Assembly: GCF_018596315.1 (NCBI RefSeq)
Contig: NZ_JAHEAG010000005.1
Span: forward strand, 62,001-126,000
Direction of reading: 5' to 3'
Length of the DNA: 64,000 nucleotides
From: Bradyrhizobium sp. SRL28
GTDB taxonomy: Bacteria; Pseudomonadota; Alphaproteobacteria; Rhizobiales; Xanthobacteraceae
Positions within the stretch are counted from its first letter, which is position 1. Each line of letters starts with the position of its first letter. The translations under genes were made by a program, and so were the position numbers. The notes beneath the pieces are model-generated. The model searched no databases, had not been told where the DNA came from, and saw nothing but the letters and a program-made list of their open reading frames with translations. Shown here piece after piece: positions 16,334-24,587 of the stretch.

Positions 16334-18376
16334 ATGCGAAATCCGGTTCGTCTGTTCATTTTCGTCGTTGCCATCTTCTGCCTCGGTGTCTCGCTTCCGG
16401 CTTCCGCCTGGGAGCATTGGGGCGGCGATCGTGGCGGATCGCGGTTTTCGCCGCTCAACCAGATCACGCCTGATAATGTCGGCAATCTCGTCCGCGCCTG
16501 GGAGTTTCGCACCGGCGATCTCGACGCCCGCGCGCCCGAGGTGATGAAGCGGACCAAGTTTCAGGCCACGCCGCTGCTGGTCGAAGACAGCCTGATCTTC
16601 TGCTCGCCGTTCAATGAAGTGATCGCGCTCGATCCCGGCAGCGGCGCGCAGAAATGGCGGTACGATCCGAAGATCTCGACCGCGCAACGCCCGGCCAACC
16701 GATACAATTGCCGTGGCGTCGCCTATTGGCTTGACGACAAGGCGCCCGACAATGCCGCCTGCCGCGCGCGGATATTCATGGGCACCAACGACGCGCGCGT
16801 AATCGCGCTCGACGCGAGGTCCGGCACACCCTGCGCCGATTTCGGGACCAATGGCGAGATCAGGCTCGAGACCGGGATGCCGCTGGAGTGGCCCGGCGAA
16901 TTCCAGATCACGTCGGCTCCCGTCATTATCAGCGACATCGTAATCGTCGGTTCTGCGATCGCGGACAATCGCCGCGTCGAGGCGCCACCCGGCACGGTGC
17001 GCGCCTTCGATGCGCGAACCGGGCGGCCGCGCTGGACGTTCGATCCGCTGGTGCATGACGGCGGTGTCGTCGCCGGCCACGCCAATGTCTGGGCGCCGAT
17101 ATCGGTGGACGAGGAACGCGGCCTGGTGTTCCTGCCGACGTCCTCGCCGAGCCCGGACTTCTGGGGCGGCAAGCGGCCCGGCAACAACGACTACGCCAAT
17201 TCGGTCGTGGCGCTGCGCGCCGAGACCGGCGAGCGGGTCTGGTCGTATCAGACCGTGCATCACGATGTCTGGGACTACGATTTGCCGGCGCAGCCGACGC
17301 TGGCGCGCATCGATACCGGCGCGGGCCTGCGCGACGTCGTGATCCAGCCGACCAAGCAGGGATTTGTATTCGTGCTCGACCGCGATACCGGCAAGCCGGT
17401 ATGGCCGGTGGAGGAACGCGCCGTGCCGCAAGGCGGCACCGAAGGCGAGCAGCTCTCGCCGACGCAGCCGTTTCCGACCCACGTGCCGGCGCTGCTGTCG
17501 CAACAGATTTCGGCCGACGATGTGTTCGGCCTGGTTCCGTTCTGGGAGCGCGGTGCCTGCCGCGCGCAGGTCGCCTCCGCGCGCAATGAAGGGCTCTACA
17601 CGCCGCCGTCGACGCAAGGCTCGATCGTGTTTCCGATGACCGGCGGCGGTGTGAACTGGGGCGGCGTCGCCGTCGACCCCGTCAACCAGATCCTCTACGC
17701 CAACATTTCGCGCGCGATCCACATCGTCAAACTGCTTCCGCGTGCCGCCGTGGCCGACGGATTCAACCCGCCGCCCGGTCACGATTTCGGACGGCAGCAG
17801 GGCACGCCGTTCGCGATGACGCGCGCGGTCGCGATGTCGCCGTTGGGCCTGTTGTGCAACAAGCCGCCGTGGGGCGAGATGGTCGCGGTCGATCTGAAGG
17901 CCGGCAAGATTCTCTGGCGTTCGCGCGTAGGCACAACGGAGGACCGCGCGCCGCTCGGCATCGCCTTCTCCTTCGGCACGCCGCTCGTCAATGGCGTCGC
18001 GATCACCGCCGGCGGTCTCGCCTTCACCGGCGCGCTGGATGCTTATCTGCGCGCCTTCGACGCGCGATCGGGGCGGGAGCTGTGGCAGGGCCGGCTGCCG
18101 GTGCCGGGTGTTGCCAATCCCATGACCTATCTGTGGAAGGGCGAGCAATATGTCGCGATCGGCGCCGGCGGTCATTCGGAGTCGGGCACGACCATTGGCG
18201 ACAGCGTGGTGGCGTTCCGCCTGGCGCGGCCGGGCGAGGCGCCCTCGTTGTGGTCGCGCACCATCGACCGGCCAGGCGGGCGGTTTATGAGCGGGGCGAT
18301 CGCGGCTGGGATCGCGGTGCTGCTGATGGCGCTGCTGGTGTGGCGCTGGCGGCGGAGCAGGGTGGGGAGGGCGTGA
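16334..18376 (+). CDS. PQQ-dependent dehydrogenase, membrane anchored
   Basis: The 680-residue quinoprotein begins with a signal sequence (MRNPVRLFIFVVAIFCLG) and then the PQQ-dehydrogenase opening WEHWGGDRGGSRFSPLNQIT. It has repeated beta-propeller blades with Trp-docking motifs (GRPRWTFDP, GERVWSYQTVHHDVWDYDLP, GKILWRSRVG, GRELWQGRLPVPG). A C-terminal helix (about 650-672) ending WRWRRSR anchors it to the inner membrane. Such enzymes oxidise sugars or alcohols in the periplasm and pass electrons to ubiquinone; the substrate is not clear. The upstream 16299-16326 stretch can form a hairpin overlapping an earlier in-frame TTG. Confidence 0.9.
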   Translation: MRNPVRLFIFVVAIFCLGVSLPASAWEHWGGDRGGSRFSPLNQITPDNVGNLVRAWEFRTGDLDARAPEVMKRTKFQATPLLVEDSLIFCSPFNEVIALDPGSGAQKWRYDPKISTAQRPANRYNCRGVAYWLDDKAPDNAACRARIFMGTNDARVIALDARSGTPCADFGTNGEIRLETGMPLEWPGEFQITSAPVIISDIVIVGSAIADNRRVEAPPGTVRAFDARTGRPRWTFDPLVHDGGVVAGHANVWAPISVDEERGLVFLPTSSPSPDFWGGKRPGNNDYANSVVALRAETGERVWSYQTVHHDVWDYDLPAQPTLARIDTGAGLRDVVIQPTKQGFVFVLDRDTGKPVWPVEERAVPQGGTEGEQLSPTQPFPTHVPALLSQQISADDVFGLVPFWERGACRAQVASARNEGLYTPPSTQGSIVFPMTGGGVNWGGVAVDPVNQILYANISRAIHIVKLLPRAAVADGFNPPPGHDFGRQQGTPFAMTRAVAMSPLGLLCNKPPWGEMVAVDLKAGKILWRSRVGTTEDRAPLGIAFSFGTPLVNGVAITAGGLAFTGALDAYLRAFDARSGRELWQGRLPVPGVANPMTYLWKGEQYVAIGAGGHSESGTTIGDSVVAFRLARPGEAPSLWSRTIDRPGGRFMSGAIAAGIAVLLMALLVWRWRRSRVGRA

Positions 18377-18413
18377 CGGTGGATTTTCCGATCGACTCTC
18401 AAGCAACTCTCCG

Positions 18414-18537
18414 CTGTCATCGTCCGGCTTGACCGGACGATCCAGTACGCCGCGACTTCTCGGTTCAATCACTGCTGTCTCTGGAATACTGGATCGTCCG
18501 CCCCAGTGCGCAATTGCGCACAAGGCGGACGATGACA
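18414..18537. repeat. intergenic inverted repeat, TGTCATCGTCCG type
   Basis: Outer arms TGTCATCGTCCGGCTTG and CAAGGCGGACGATGACA pair, with inner ACGATCCAGTA / TACTGGATCGT arms. About 50 bases at its right end (18488-18537) are identical to the right end of the repeat at 31278, so it is a dispersed element. It follows the PQQ dehydrogenase gene and may stop its transcript. Confidence 0.85.
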
Positions 18538-18599
18538 ACTGAATATGCGTTCGCGATCTCGCGACATGAACTGTCCGAGGTTTGCCTGAAATTCCCGTC

Positions 18600-19060
18600 C
18601 CCTAAAATTAGAGGGCGCAGGGAAGACCGGGTGCTTGCTGCACCCGCGGTCTCGCGTGCGATTTGCGCAAACAAAAGTGCACACGAGCATACAGGGCAGC
18701 GGGAGCATTCCGGCCTTCCCTGCGCAATGGCTTTACGGCTTACTTCGTGCTCTCCCCGGTGAACGGCTTTCTTGCCACCGTCGCCGGCGGGACACCGCGC
18801 TCGATCCGATAGGATCGATGCGCAACCGCCAACTTAGCGCTAGCACCGCGGCGTCAGGACCACACGACTTCGCCGTACGCGTCAGGCGCGTACGTCTATC
18901 GCGCCTCTCACGTCCATCGCATCTCACCGCACGTTCGTGACGATCGCGAGCGCCCCTCATCCGCCGTGAGACGGGCGGAGTTATGCCGGTGATTTGCCTG
19001 ACGACGGAAGCGGAATATTTTTGCGGGAAGGGCTGGACGACCCAAATCCCCTTGATCCGC
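18600..19060. repeat. Long interspersed intergenic element, no convincing gene
   Basis: This stretch has no credible protein gene. The plus frame around 18700-18935 reads PAFPAQWLYGLLRALPGE followed by LSASTAASGPHDFAV. I recognise this as the translation of a sequence present many times in Bradyrhizobium genomes and often mis-annotated as hypothetical proteins. That recognition is from memory, so the boundaries are approximate. The whole gap 18377-19502 is made of this and three flanking inverted repeats. Confidence 0.5.
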
Positions 19061-19101
19061 CTTGGAAAATTGGCGTTTTGGCGCAGCGCTCTCTCCGCGT
19101 G

Positions 19102-19172
19102 ATTGCGAGCGAAGCGAAGCAATCCATAGCGCGGCTTGCGGAGACGTGGATTGCTTCGCTTCGCTCGCAATG
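19102..19172. repeat. intergenic inverted repeat, ATTGCGAGCGAAGCGAAGCA type
   Basis: ATTGCGAGCGAAGCGAAGCA and its exact complement TGCTTCGCTTCGCTCGCAAT flank a loop of about 30 bases. A second copy of the family is at 62975. Confidence 0.9.
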
Positions 19173-19185
19173 GCGGTGAAAGTCC

Positions 19186-19277
19186 GTAGGGTGGGCAAAG
19201 CGCAGCGTGCCCACCATCAAGAAGCGCGCTCGGTGATAGATGGTGGGCACGTCGCTACGCTCCTTTGCCCACCCTAC
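19186..19277. repeat. intergenic inverted repeat, GTAGGGTGGGCAAAGC type
   Basis: GTAGGGTGGGCAAAGC...GTGCCCACCAT pairs with ATGGTGGGCAC...TTTGCCCACCCTAC. Close copies are at 20678 and 50416. Confidence 0.9.
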
Positions 19278-19502
19278 GAATGCTTCACGCGACTCTCGGA
19301 TTCTCAATCCGCGCACGGTTTGACAACTTCATATGTGATGCCGTTCATGGCGCGGTGAAACTGCGGTCAGCTGGATTCGATACAGCCTGTGTTTGCACAG
19401 GCGTTTGGATTTCGTTTGCGCGAAAACATGCTGGCGCGGTTTTTCGGAAATCACATGCATCACACGCAAGCCCGTCTGCCTCAGACGCCAATGGAGCTCA
19501 TC

Positions 19503-19796
19503 ATGAAGACGACCGCCTCGATCCTGTTTGCTGCAGCGCTTGCGCTATCCTCCGCGCCGGCGCACGCCGTCGTTCTCGATCTCTCGACCATGACCTGCAA
19601 GCAATTCATCGAAGGCGGCGACGACACGATCAAGATGGTGCTGACCTGGATGGACGGCTGGTACAAGGGCGATTCCGACGAGGCGATCATCGACACCGAC
19701 GTGTTCGTCGAAAACGCCAAGAAGTTCGGCACCTATTGCGGGAAGAATCCGAACATCAGCATCGTCAACGCTGCGGAATCCGTTCTCGGCAAGTGA
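19503..19796 (+). CDS. HdeA/HdeB-family acid-stress periplasmic protein
   Basis: The 97-residue protein has a signal peptide (1-22, ending PAHA) and a mature HdeA-like core with two Cys (MTCKQF at about residue 33 and GTYCGKN at about 80), the spacing expected for the conserved disulfide. The TWMDGWYKG segment is also typical. HdeA relatives are periplasmic chaperones active at low pH. The start at 19503 has GGAG 6 bases upstream and places the signal peptide at the N-terminus; longer in-frame starts do not. Confidence 0.85.
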   Translation: MKTTASILFAAALALSSAPAHAVVLDLSTMTCKQFIEGGDDTIKMVLTWMDGWYKGDSDEAIIDTDVFVENAKKFGTYCGKNPNISIVNAAESVLGK

Positions 19797-19813
19797 GCGT
19801 CGGCCGGGAGGTC

Positions 19814-19842
19814 GGGCGGATTGGCGAAACGCAATCCGCCCT
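19814..19842. repeat. hairpin repeat GGGCGGATT...AATCCGCCC
   Basis: GGGCGGATT and AATCCGCCC enclose GGCGAAACGC. It sits 17 bases after the HdeA-like stop codon. It is probably a dispersed repeat and a likely terminator. Confidence 0.7.
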
Positions 19843-19969
19843 ACGATTTCTGCACGACTGATCTCGACTGGTCAGAATTTATTACAACTCCCGCGTCGGC
19901 CGGAACGTTTCTGCCGGTTCGCGGTTATGTTAGCGGAGACGGAATCCACGCGAGGAGCGGGACAGTCCC

Positions 19970-20010
19970 GACAAAGGCCATGCGGTGTAACGCCCGTGTG
20001 GCCTTTGTCT
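19970..20010 (+). terminator. hairpin ACAAAGGCCA / TGGCCTTTGT
   Basis: Ten-base perfect arms (19971-19980 and 19999-20008) with an 18-base loop, followed by CTTGTG. It looks like a terminator or an RNA hairpin, but no gene is identifiable just before it; 19843-20120 contains no convincing reading frame. Confidence 0.45.
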
Positions 20011-20145
20011 TGTGCGGCAGTCTCAGCGAGGAACCAACGGCTTGATGTGGACTTGAATCCGAAAGGCCAGTCGCCAAGCCGGTCCCGCCGGTAAGTTCCC
20101 AACACGGCTAAAGGGTGGGCCGTGCTTCAACGCGGAGAAAACGCA

Positions 20146-20307
20146 GTGGCTGAACCCAGCAAAAAGGAAATCGGGGCGCGAGCGTATCGGCTTTGGGAGC
20201 AAGCGGGTCGGCCCGAAGGTAGAGAAGACGAATTTTGGCACCTGGCTGAACAAGAGCTGCGCAACGAAGACAAGGGTTCGCCGACACGCACCCCCGACAC
20301 GCTGTAG
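20146..20307 (+). CDS. DUF2934 family small protein
   Basis: The 53-residue protein follows the DUF2934 pattern: IGARAYRLWEQAGRPEGRED then FWHLAEQEL. Function unknown; the family is common in rhizobia, sometimes in stress-related neighbourhoods. The GTG at 20146 has GGAG 9 bases upstream; a longer GTG start at 20122 would add eight residues. The following gene is another small hydrophilic protein on the same strand. Confidence 0.75.
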   Translation: MAEPSKKEIGARAYRLWEQAGRPEGREDEFWHLAEQELRNEDKGSPTRTPDTL

Positions 20308-20389
20308 CGCTGTCGAACGACCAACGGCGATCCTGCACAGTGCGGGACGATCACCCGTTCCAGGATCTGCGGCCAACCGGAGTTCTCAA

Positions 20390-20605
20390 ATGGCAAGAGC
20401 AAACGATCTGGAAGGCCAACAGGACATGGGCGGCAAGCATGGCGGCCAGGCAGGCATGCCGAAGCCTGAGGACCGAAGCTCAGCGCAGCAGGGCATCGTT
20501 CGCGACGAGCGGGGACAGGAACAGCCCGCGGACAAGGCGCGTGCTCAACACGTCAGCCGGAAAGATCGGGGCGATGATCCGCCTGGTGATCCAAAACAGC
20601 GATAG
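20390..20605 (+). CDS. Small hydrophilic hypothetical protein
   Basis: The 71-residue product is very hydrophilic (rich in Gly, Gln, Asp, Arg, Lys) with no membrane segment or Cys, resembling small disordered stress proteins (MARANDLEGQQDMGGKHGGQ). A GGAG lies 8 bases before the ATG. It follows the DUF2934 gene by about 80 bases. No family is recognised; the composition fits a hydrophilin-like protein, but this is inference. Confidence 0.5.
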   Translation: MARANDLEGQQDMGGKHGGQAGMPKPEDRSSAQQGIVRDERGQEQPADKARAQHVSRKDRGDDPPGDPKQR

Positions 20606-20677
20606 CCCTAAGACGAGAGAACTACGGGGGACGATATGGTGCCCGCATCGAATGGATCGGATGGGACGGGTGATCTT

Positions 20678-20770
20678 GTAGGGTGGGCAAAGCGAAGCGT
20701 GCCCACCATTTCGAAGCGCCTTCGGTGATAGATGGTGGGCACGGCGCTAACGCGCCTTTGCCCACCCCAC
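20678..20770. repeat. intergenic inverted repeat, GTAGGGTGGGCAAAGC type
   Basis: A close copy of the repeat at 19186, with arms GTAGGGTGGGCAAAGCGAAG and TTTGCCCACCCCAC. It sits between the small hydrophilic gene and the end of the convergent thioesterase gene. Confidence 0.9.
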
Positions 20771-20788
20771 GATTCCACTACGATTCCA

Positions 20789-21250
20789 CTAAAGCATCGC
20801 GAACGCGCTCGAGACCATCGCCACCGGCTTGTTGTCGGTGGCGCCGAGCAGCGTGACGCGGCCGAAGCTCATGGTGCGCCCGAGGCGGACCACGCGCGCA
20901 TCGGCCAGCACGTCGGAGGAAGAGACCGCGCGCATGAAATGCGTGGTCTGGTCGACCGTCGTCATGGGCCGATAGCCGCGGTTGGCGGCGAGGTTGGCGA
21001 TCACCATCGCAGTGTCGGCAAAGGCCATCAGCGCCTGGCCCGAGACCGTGCCGCCATTGCGGCACAGCCGCTCCGAGAACGGCAGGCGCAGGATCGCGCC
21101 CGGCTGCCAGTCGGCGGCATCGCCTGATGGCGCAAAGTCGAAGCGCTCGATCGAGAGATTGAGATCCATCACCCAGGGCGCAAATACCTCGCCAAGCACG
21201 CGCCTGGCTTCCGCGATGCCGAATTCCGCTTCTGGTGGCTGTTGCTGCAT
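20789..21250 (-). CDS. PaaI-family hotdog thioesterase
   Basis: The 153-residue protein is a single hotdog domain of the PaaI/YdiI type. The core helix reads GGTVSGQALMAFADTAMVIA (about residues 66-85), and the following strand is TTVDQTTHFMRAV. Such enzymes hydrolyse acyl- or aryl-CoA thioesters. The conserved Asp of AFADTAM is present as the likely catalytic acid. It is a stand-alone gene flanked by a repeat. Confidence 0.85.
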   Translation of the reverse strand: MQQQPPEAEFGIAEARRVLGEVFAPWVMDLNLSIERFDFAPSGDAADWQPGAILRLPFSERLCRNGGTVSGQALMAFADTAMVIANLAANRGYRPMTTVDQTTHFMRAVSSSDVLADARVVRLGRTMSFGRVTLLGATDNKPVAMVSSAFAML

Positions 21251-21481
21251 GAACGCCGGTTTCCCCGCCTGATATTTGTTGCCGGCCTATTGTAGTGGTC
21301 ATTGCGGAAGGGAACAGCGGCAGCGGGCCACAAATGCGGCACGAAATCCTGCGAGTCCGGCCGCCTTGCGGCGCGTCGAGCCGCTTCGAACGAAAGGCTG
21401 GGGTCCTCGTGCTTGGCTAGGCGGTTGAGCCGGTGGTATCCTTGCCGGAAACGCAAAGTCAGCGTCCCAAAGGAGAGCGTC

Positions 21482-21757
21482 ATGAGAATGCTGAGCGCGG
21501 CCGCGGTGGTGGTGTTGTTGACGGCGCCGGCCTACGCGCAGACCCCCAATATCAACCTGATGCCGGAACTCATGTCCAAATCGCCGGAGGAGAAGGAGCA
21601 GGATGCGATCAAGGACAAAGCCTATAAGGATTCCCTGAGGAAGATTCCCGACGCCAAGGCCTCTTCCGATCCCTGGGGCACCGTGCGCAGCACCGACACG
21701 CCCAAGGCCGCAGCGGCGCCCGCCAAGAAGAGCAAGACCGGCAGCACCAGCCAGTAA
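21482..21757 (+). CDS. Small secreted hypothetical protein
   Basis: The 91-residue product has a signal peptide (MRMLSAAAVVVLLTAPAYAQ) and a short, charged, Lys/Ala-rich mature part (SPEEKEQDAIKDKAYKDSLR, ending in an Ala/Lys/Ser-rich tail). I recognise the general type in Bradyrhizobium but know no function. GGAG lies 8 bases before the ATG at 21482; longer in-frame starts lack a signal peptide. Confidence 0.7.
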   Translation: MRMLSAAAVVVLLTAPAYAQTPNINLMPELMSKSPEEKEQDAIKDKAYKDSLRKIPDAKASSDPWGTVRSTDTPKAAAAPAKKSKTGSTSQ

Positions 21758-21842
21758 GCCAGCCAGAGCGGCGGGCGGCGGGTAGGATTCGTTCGCCGCC
21801 GCCCCTATATTCGACCTGTCGTCATGTGTCTGGGGTTACGAC

Positions 21843-22073
21843 ATGGTCTTTCGTCCGCGCGATCTCGCGAGCCGGATGGCCGGCCGGCGCAAGCCGGACG
21901 ACGGCTATCTGCGCGAGACTTTTACGCTGCCGCGTGACAAGGCCAGGGCTAGGGCGCGTGACTTTCTCGACCGCTACCCCAAGGCGGCCTATATGAGCTC
22001 GGTCGAGAGCTGGCGCGAGTTGCCCGGTGGCGACATCGAATTCACGATGCGCCGGCTTGCCAGCGCCGATTAG
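21843..22073 (+). CDS. Small conserved-type hypothetical protein
   Basis: The 76-residue, basic protein (MVFRPRDLASRMAGRRKPDD) has no signal peptide, Cys or membrane segment. The centre (LPRDKARARARDFLDRYPKA) is helical and Arg-rich. Codon use matches the neighbours and the frame is intact, which supports a real gene. No function recognised. Confidence 0.6.
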   Translation: MVFRPRDLASRMAGRRKPDDGYLRETFTLPRDKARARARDFLDRYPKAAYMSSVESWRELPGGDIEFTMRRLASAD

Positions 22074-22176
22074 CGCAACCGGTTCCCACGAAATCACCAA
22101 CACCTCGATTTTTGCCGAATTCCGATAACTCGGTATTCAGGTATTCCGCCTAGTACTTCCCCGCGCAGGAGAAATC

Positions 22177-22512
22177 ATGGCGAGAGACCGCAAAGACCTA
22201 GGTAACCGCAAGTTCGTTCGGGTCGACTTGCGCAAGAAGGGATTCCTGATTCCGGCGCCGGATGCACCTTGGATCGAGTGCTACATCCTCGATATTTCAG
22301 AGAACGGCGCCTGCCTCGACGTGGGCGATCTGGCGGTGCCGAAGGTGTTCGGTCTCTCGCTGACCGCGGGCGGTGAGGTACGGCGGGTATGCGCGTTGAT
22401 CTGGCGCAAGGGCGAATTGATCGGCGTCCGATTCATCTCCGCCCGGGAGCTGCGAAAGGGCGCTGCGCCGGCCGGTGAACCGGACGCTGCTTCCAAAAAG
22501 GCGCACGCCTAG
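22177..22512 (+). CDS. PilZ domain protein
   Basis: The 111-residue protein is a stand-alone PilZ domain: a basic N-terminal stretch (NRKFVRVDLRKKG) in the position of RxxxR and the DISENGACLDV motif (D/NxSxxG). The first motif is only partly conserved, so c-di-GMP binding is uncertain. AGGAGAAATC precedes the ATG. Its stop codon shares the bases CTAG with the stop of the convergent DUF6894 gene. Confidence 0.8.
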   Translation: MARDRKDLGNRKFVRVDLRKKGFLIPAPDAPWIECYILDISENGACLDVGDLAVPKVFGLSLTAGGEVRRVCALIWRKGELIGVRFISARELRKGAAPAGEPDAASKKAHA

Positions 22513-22760
22513 AGCTCCTGATCGCTCTCCTGCAGCGTCTCCGCGACCAGGCGAATCCGGAATACCGGCTTCTTGGATTCGTCCAGCAATTCCATCTGCC
22601 ACTCGGCGTTTTCGGAGAGTTTTCGGGAAATGTCCGCGATCATGTCGCCGCAGACGCCGGTCATTTCCTTCCAGGCGGCGTTATGATCGGCAAACTCCGC
22701 ACCGTCGTTGTTGACGCTTGCATCCTCGCCATGTCGAACGCTGAAGAAGAAGATCGGCAT
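22509..22760 (-). CDS. DUF6894 family small protein
   Basis: The 83-residue protein fits the DUF6894 pattern: MPIFFFSVRHGED at the start, DGAEFADHNAAWKEMTGV in the middle and a final strand WQMELLDESKKPVFRIRLVA. The start at 22760 is chosen because it gives the family's short N-terminus; the frame is open further upstream without homology. Function unknown; common in bradyrhizobia. Confidence 0.8.
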   Translation of the reverse strand: MPIFFFSVRHGEDASVNNDGAEFADHNAAWKEMTGVCGDMIADISRKLSENAEWQMELLDESKKPVFRIRLVAETLQESDQEL

Positions 22761-22932
22761 GGCAAGCTGAACCGGATGCAAAAGGGGGCCGCCGTTGGCC
22801 CAGAGGGTGTGCAAGGGCGGGTGGAGTGGATTCCTGGCGCAGGGAAAGATCAACCCCGGGTTTTTACGGGCTTATGCCCGTTATATAGCATATAAGTCAA
22901 ATCATCCTGTCGTCGTAACTTGCTGTAATTGC

Positions 22933-23160
22933 TTAAGACTTCTCCGACGAGCGGCCGGCAGGAGGATCCGGCGAAGCGGGTCGTTCCCGTTCGGCTTTTT
23001 TTAGCTCCCGATCGATCCGAAGCTGGACCCGCCGGATGGCCAGCAGATTGAGCTTGGCTTCGGTCTTGCCCGCGATGACCCTGTCGCCGATGCGGAATTG
23101 CCAATTCCAAATGCCCGGAGCGACCGCCGTCACGCTGAATTCAACGCCCTTGTAGATCAT
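22933..23160 (-). CDS. Small hypothetical protein, WQFRIGD family
   Basis: The 75-residue product begins with a small beta-rich part (MIYKGVEFSVTAVAPGIWNW, then QFRIGD) followed by a basic helix (GKTEAKLNLLAIRRVQLRID) and a charged tail. A frameshifted paralogue lies 90 bases upstream at 23250-23394, which supports the frame as a genuine coding sequence. Function unknown. Confidence 0.65.
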   Translation of the reverse strand: MIYKGVEFSVTAVAPGIWNWQFRIGDRVIAGKTEAKLNLLAIRRVQLRIDRELKKAERERPASPDPPAGRSSEKS

Positions 23161-23249
23161 ATAAAAAATCCCGCTGCGGCCCCAACCGCATCCAGACTTA
23201 ATACCTAAAATTGCAAATATAAATCAACGCAACTCTATGAGACTTGATC

Positions 23250-23394
23250 AGGCGCCGGTGCCTGCAAAGGCGTGGAGAGGGGACGCGGCGCATGGCCAAC
23301 AGGGCAAGCCGTGCCTCGGTCTTTCCCTGGCCAGGTCGCCGATCCGAAATTGCCATGCATAACGGGAGTGGAACCGCAAAGTTCCATATTCCAT
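23250..23394 (-). pseudogene. Frameshifted paralogue of the WQFRIGD small protein
   Basis: Reading the minus strand from an ATG at 23394 gives MEYGTLRFHSRYAWQFRIGD. In a different frame the continuation is GKTEARLALLAMRRVPS, clearly matching GKTEAKLNLLAIRRVQ of the intact neighbour. The frame breaks just after the GDLA codons, near 23325. After the matching helix the reading diverges from the family. The copy is therefore broken by an indel. Confidence 0.6.
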
Positions 23395-23791
23395 CCGCTT
23401 ACCAATAAATTTGCCGCGCGACGGTACGGCAGAAATCCTCGCGCGGCATGTGTTCAACCCCGCGGGCGCGCCCGAATTCCCGCGCCGGCCCCGCTTTCTC
23501 CCCTGCTGAAAAGCACTGCGCCGCGCAAGCGGAGTATGGTCGCTTGGCGGCGCAGGCTTAATCCCCGAGTGATGCAATGTCCCAGGCAAGGTTTTGTCTG
23601 ACCGGAATGAAAAAGGTTCAACGCGGCCAGAGACGAATTTGCCGGGCGATCTGCACGCTGAAACGGGGCCCTTGCGGCGGACGTATCTGCTCGCGAGGGC
23701 GGGGTGGTCCTCCAGATTTCCCCCGTCATCGGCGACCTCGCTGCATAGCCCCATGCGGCGGGGTCGTTTGGCGTGGCGGGGCGCCGGTCCG
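23395..23791. other. No gene seen
   Basis: No frame here has a ribosome site, family resemblance or signal peptide. The open frames on both strands are GC-driven shadows. The GC content matches its surroundings. Confidence 0.5.
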
Positions 23792-24115
23792 CTATATCCG
23801 TGTCATGCCGGCGTAATGCCTGCCGCTATAGGGACCGACATGAACGCCGGTCTTCATGCACTGCGCCTTCGCGGCCATGCACATCTGAACCTTGTCGGAT
23901 CGATCGGCGGAATCGCGAATGCAGGAAGCTGCGTAAGCGCTGCAGGTGTGAGGGATCGCGCGATGGCTCATGTGCCATCTGTAAGCCGCCGAGCGGCCGC
24001 CATCGGACGACTGGCAGCACTTGCCATTCATTTTCGAGGCGGACGCAGGCGCGAGGGCGGACGACAGGACAATGCCGGATACGGCAAGCGACAGGACGAC
24101 AGCGGCGATCTTCAT
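23792..24115 (-). CDS. Small Cys-rich secreted protein
   Basis: The 107-residue protein has a clear signal peptide (MKIAAVVLSLAVSGIVLSSA, cleaved near APASA) and a mature part with seven Cys (GKCCQSS, HTCSAYAASCIRD, VQMCMAAKAQCMKTG). The Cys pairs could form disulfides or bind metal in the periplasm. GGGAGAG lies just upstream of the ATG. I do not recognise a named family. Confidence 0.7.
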   Translation of the reverse strand: MKIAAVVLSLAVSGIVLSSALAPASASKMNGKCCQSSDGGRSAAYRWHMSHRAIPHTCSAYAASCIRDSADRSDKVQMCMAAKAQCMKTGVHVGPYSGRHYAGMTRI

Positions 24116-24252
24116 TCGGCTCTCCCTTCCCGATGTTGTTATGCGCGCGGCATAAAACCATGGAGGAGGAGAGTCGTCGTCTTACATATCGGCAATGTCG
24201 GAGGGCCTGGCCGCTGAGAACTCAAGACCAGGGCCGCCAGCGGCTCGGCCTT

Positions 24253-24459
24253 CTATTCCTGGCGCGTTGGATAAGGCTGCCGCGGCGGCATATGGGGTCT
24301 CGACGGCGCGTCCGGCCGGACCGGCTGCGGCACCCGCGAGGGCTCCGGGGTGCGGCTGAGGCTCAAGAGCCGTGTGAGGAGATGGGCGCCATGCTGCTGA
24401 AGCATCGGCAGGATGGGCTCGGGGGCGAAGGCAACCTGAATGTGCATGTAGTAACCCAT
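24253..24459 (-). CDS. Doubtful small open frame, Pro-rich
   Basis: A 68-residue frame (MGYYMHIQVAFAPEPILPML, then a Pro/Arg-rich tail). There is no ribosome-binding site before either Met, and no family is recognised. It is listed only because it is the best candidate in the 24116-24550 gap and lies in the same orientation as its neighbours. Confidence 0.25.
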   Translation of the reverse strand: MGYYMHIQVAFAPEPILPMLQQHGAHLLTRLLSLSRTPEPSRVPQPVRPDAPSRPHMPPRQPYPTRQE

Positions 24460-24551
24460 AGCGGGCGCATCTTGACGGACGGTTCAGGCGAAACCGCAAG
24501 CACGCCTAAAATTGTAAGCGACGTCATCCGCGCCTCGACTTGCCGATAGAA

Positions 24552-24581
24552 CGATGAGGCCGCCCGTTGGCGGCCTCATCG
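24552..24581 (-). terminator. Hairpin GATGAGGCCGCC / GGCGGCCTCATC
   Basis: A perfect 12-base stem with a 4-base loop lies 7 bases beyond the stop of the minus-strand gene at 24588-24767. The minus strand continues GTTCT, a weak U-tract. The GGCCGCC core recurs in terminators at 25251, 41701 and 42181. Confidence 0.8.
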
Positions 24582-24587
24582 CGAGAG

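Noticed and set aside
14614..18538. Two very long minus-strand frames opposite the caspase and PQQ dehydrogenase genes
   Set aside because: They are Arg/His/Gly-rich shadows of well-supported genes and lack family similarity.
18414..19277. Possible insertion sequence between the PQQ dehydrogenase and HdeA genes
   Set aside because: Only inverted repeats and an interspersed element are visible; there is no transposase frame or target duplication.
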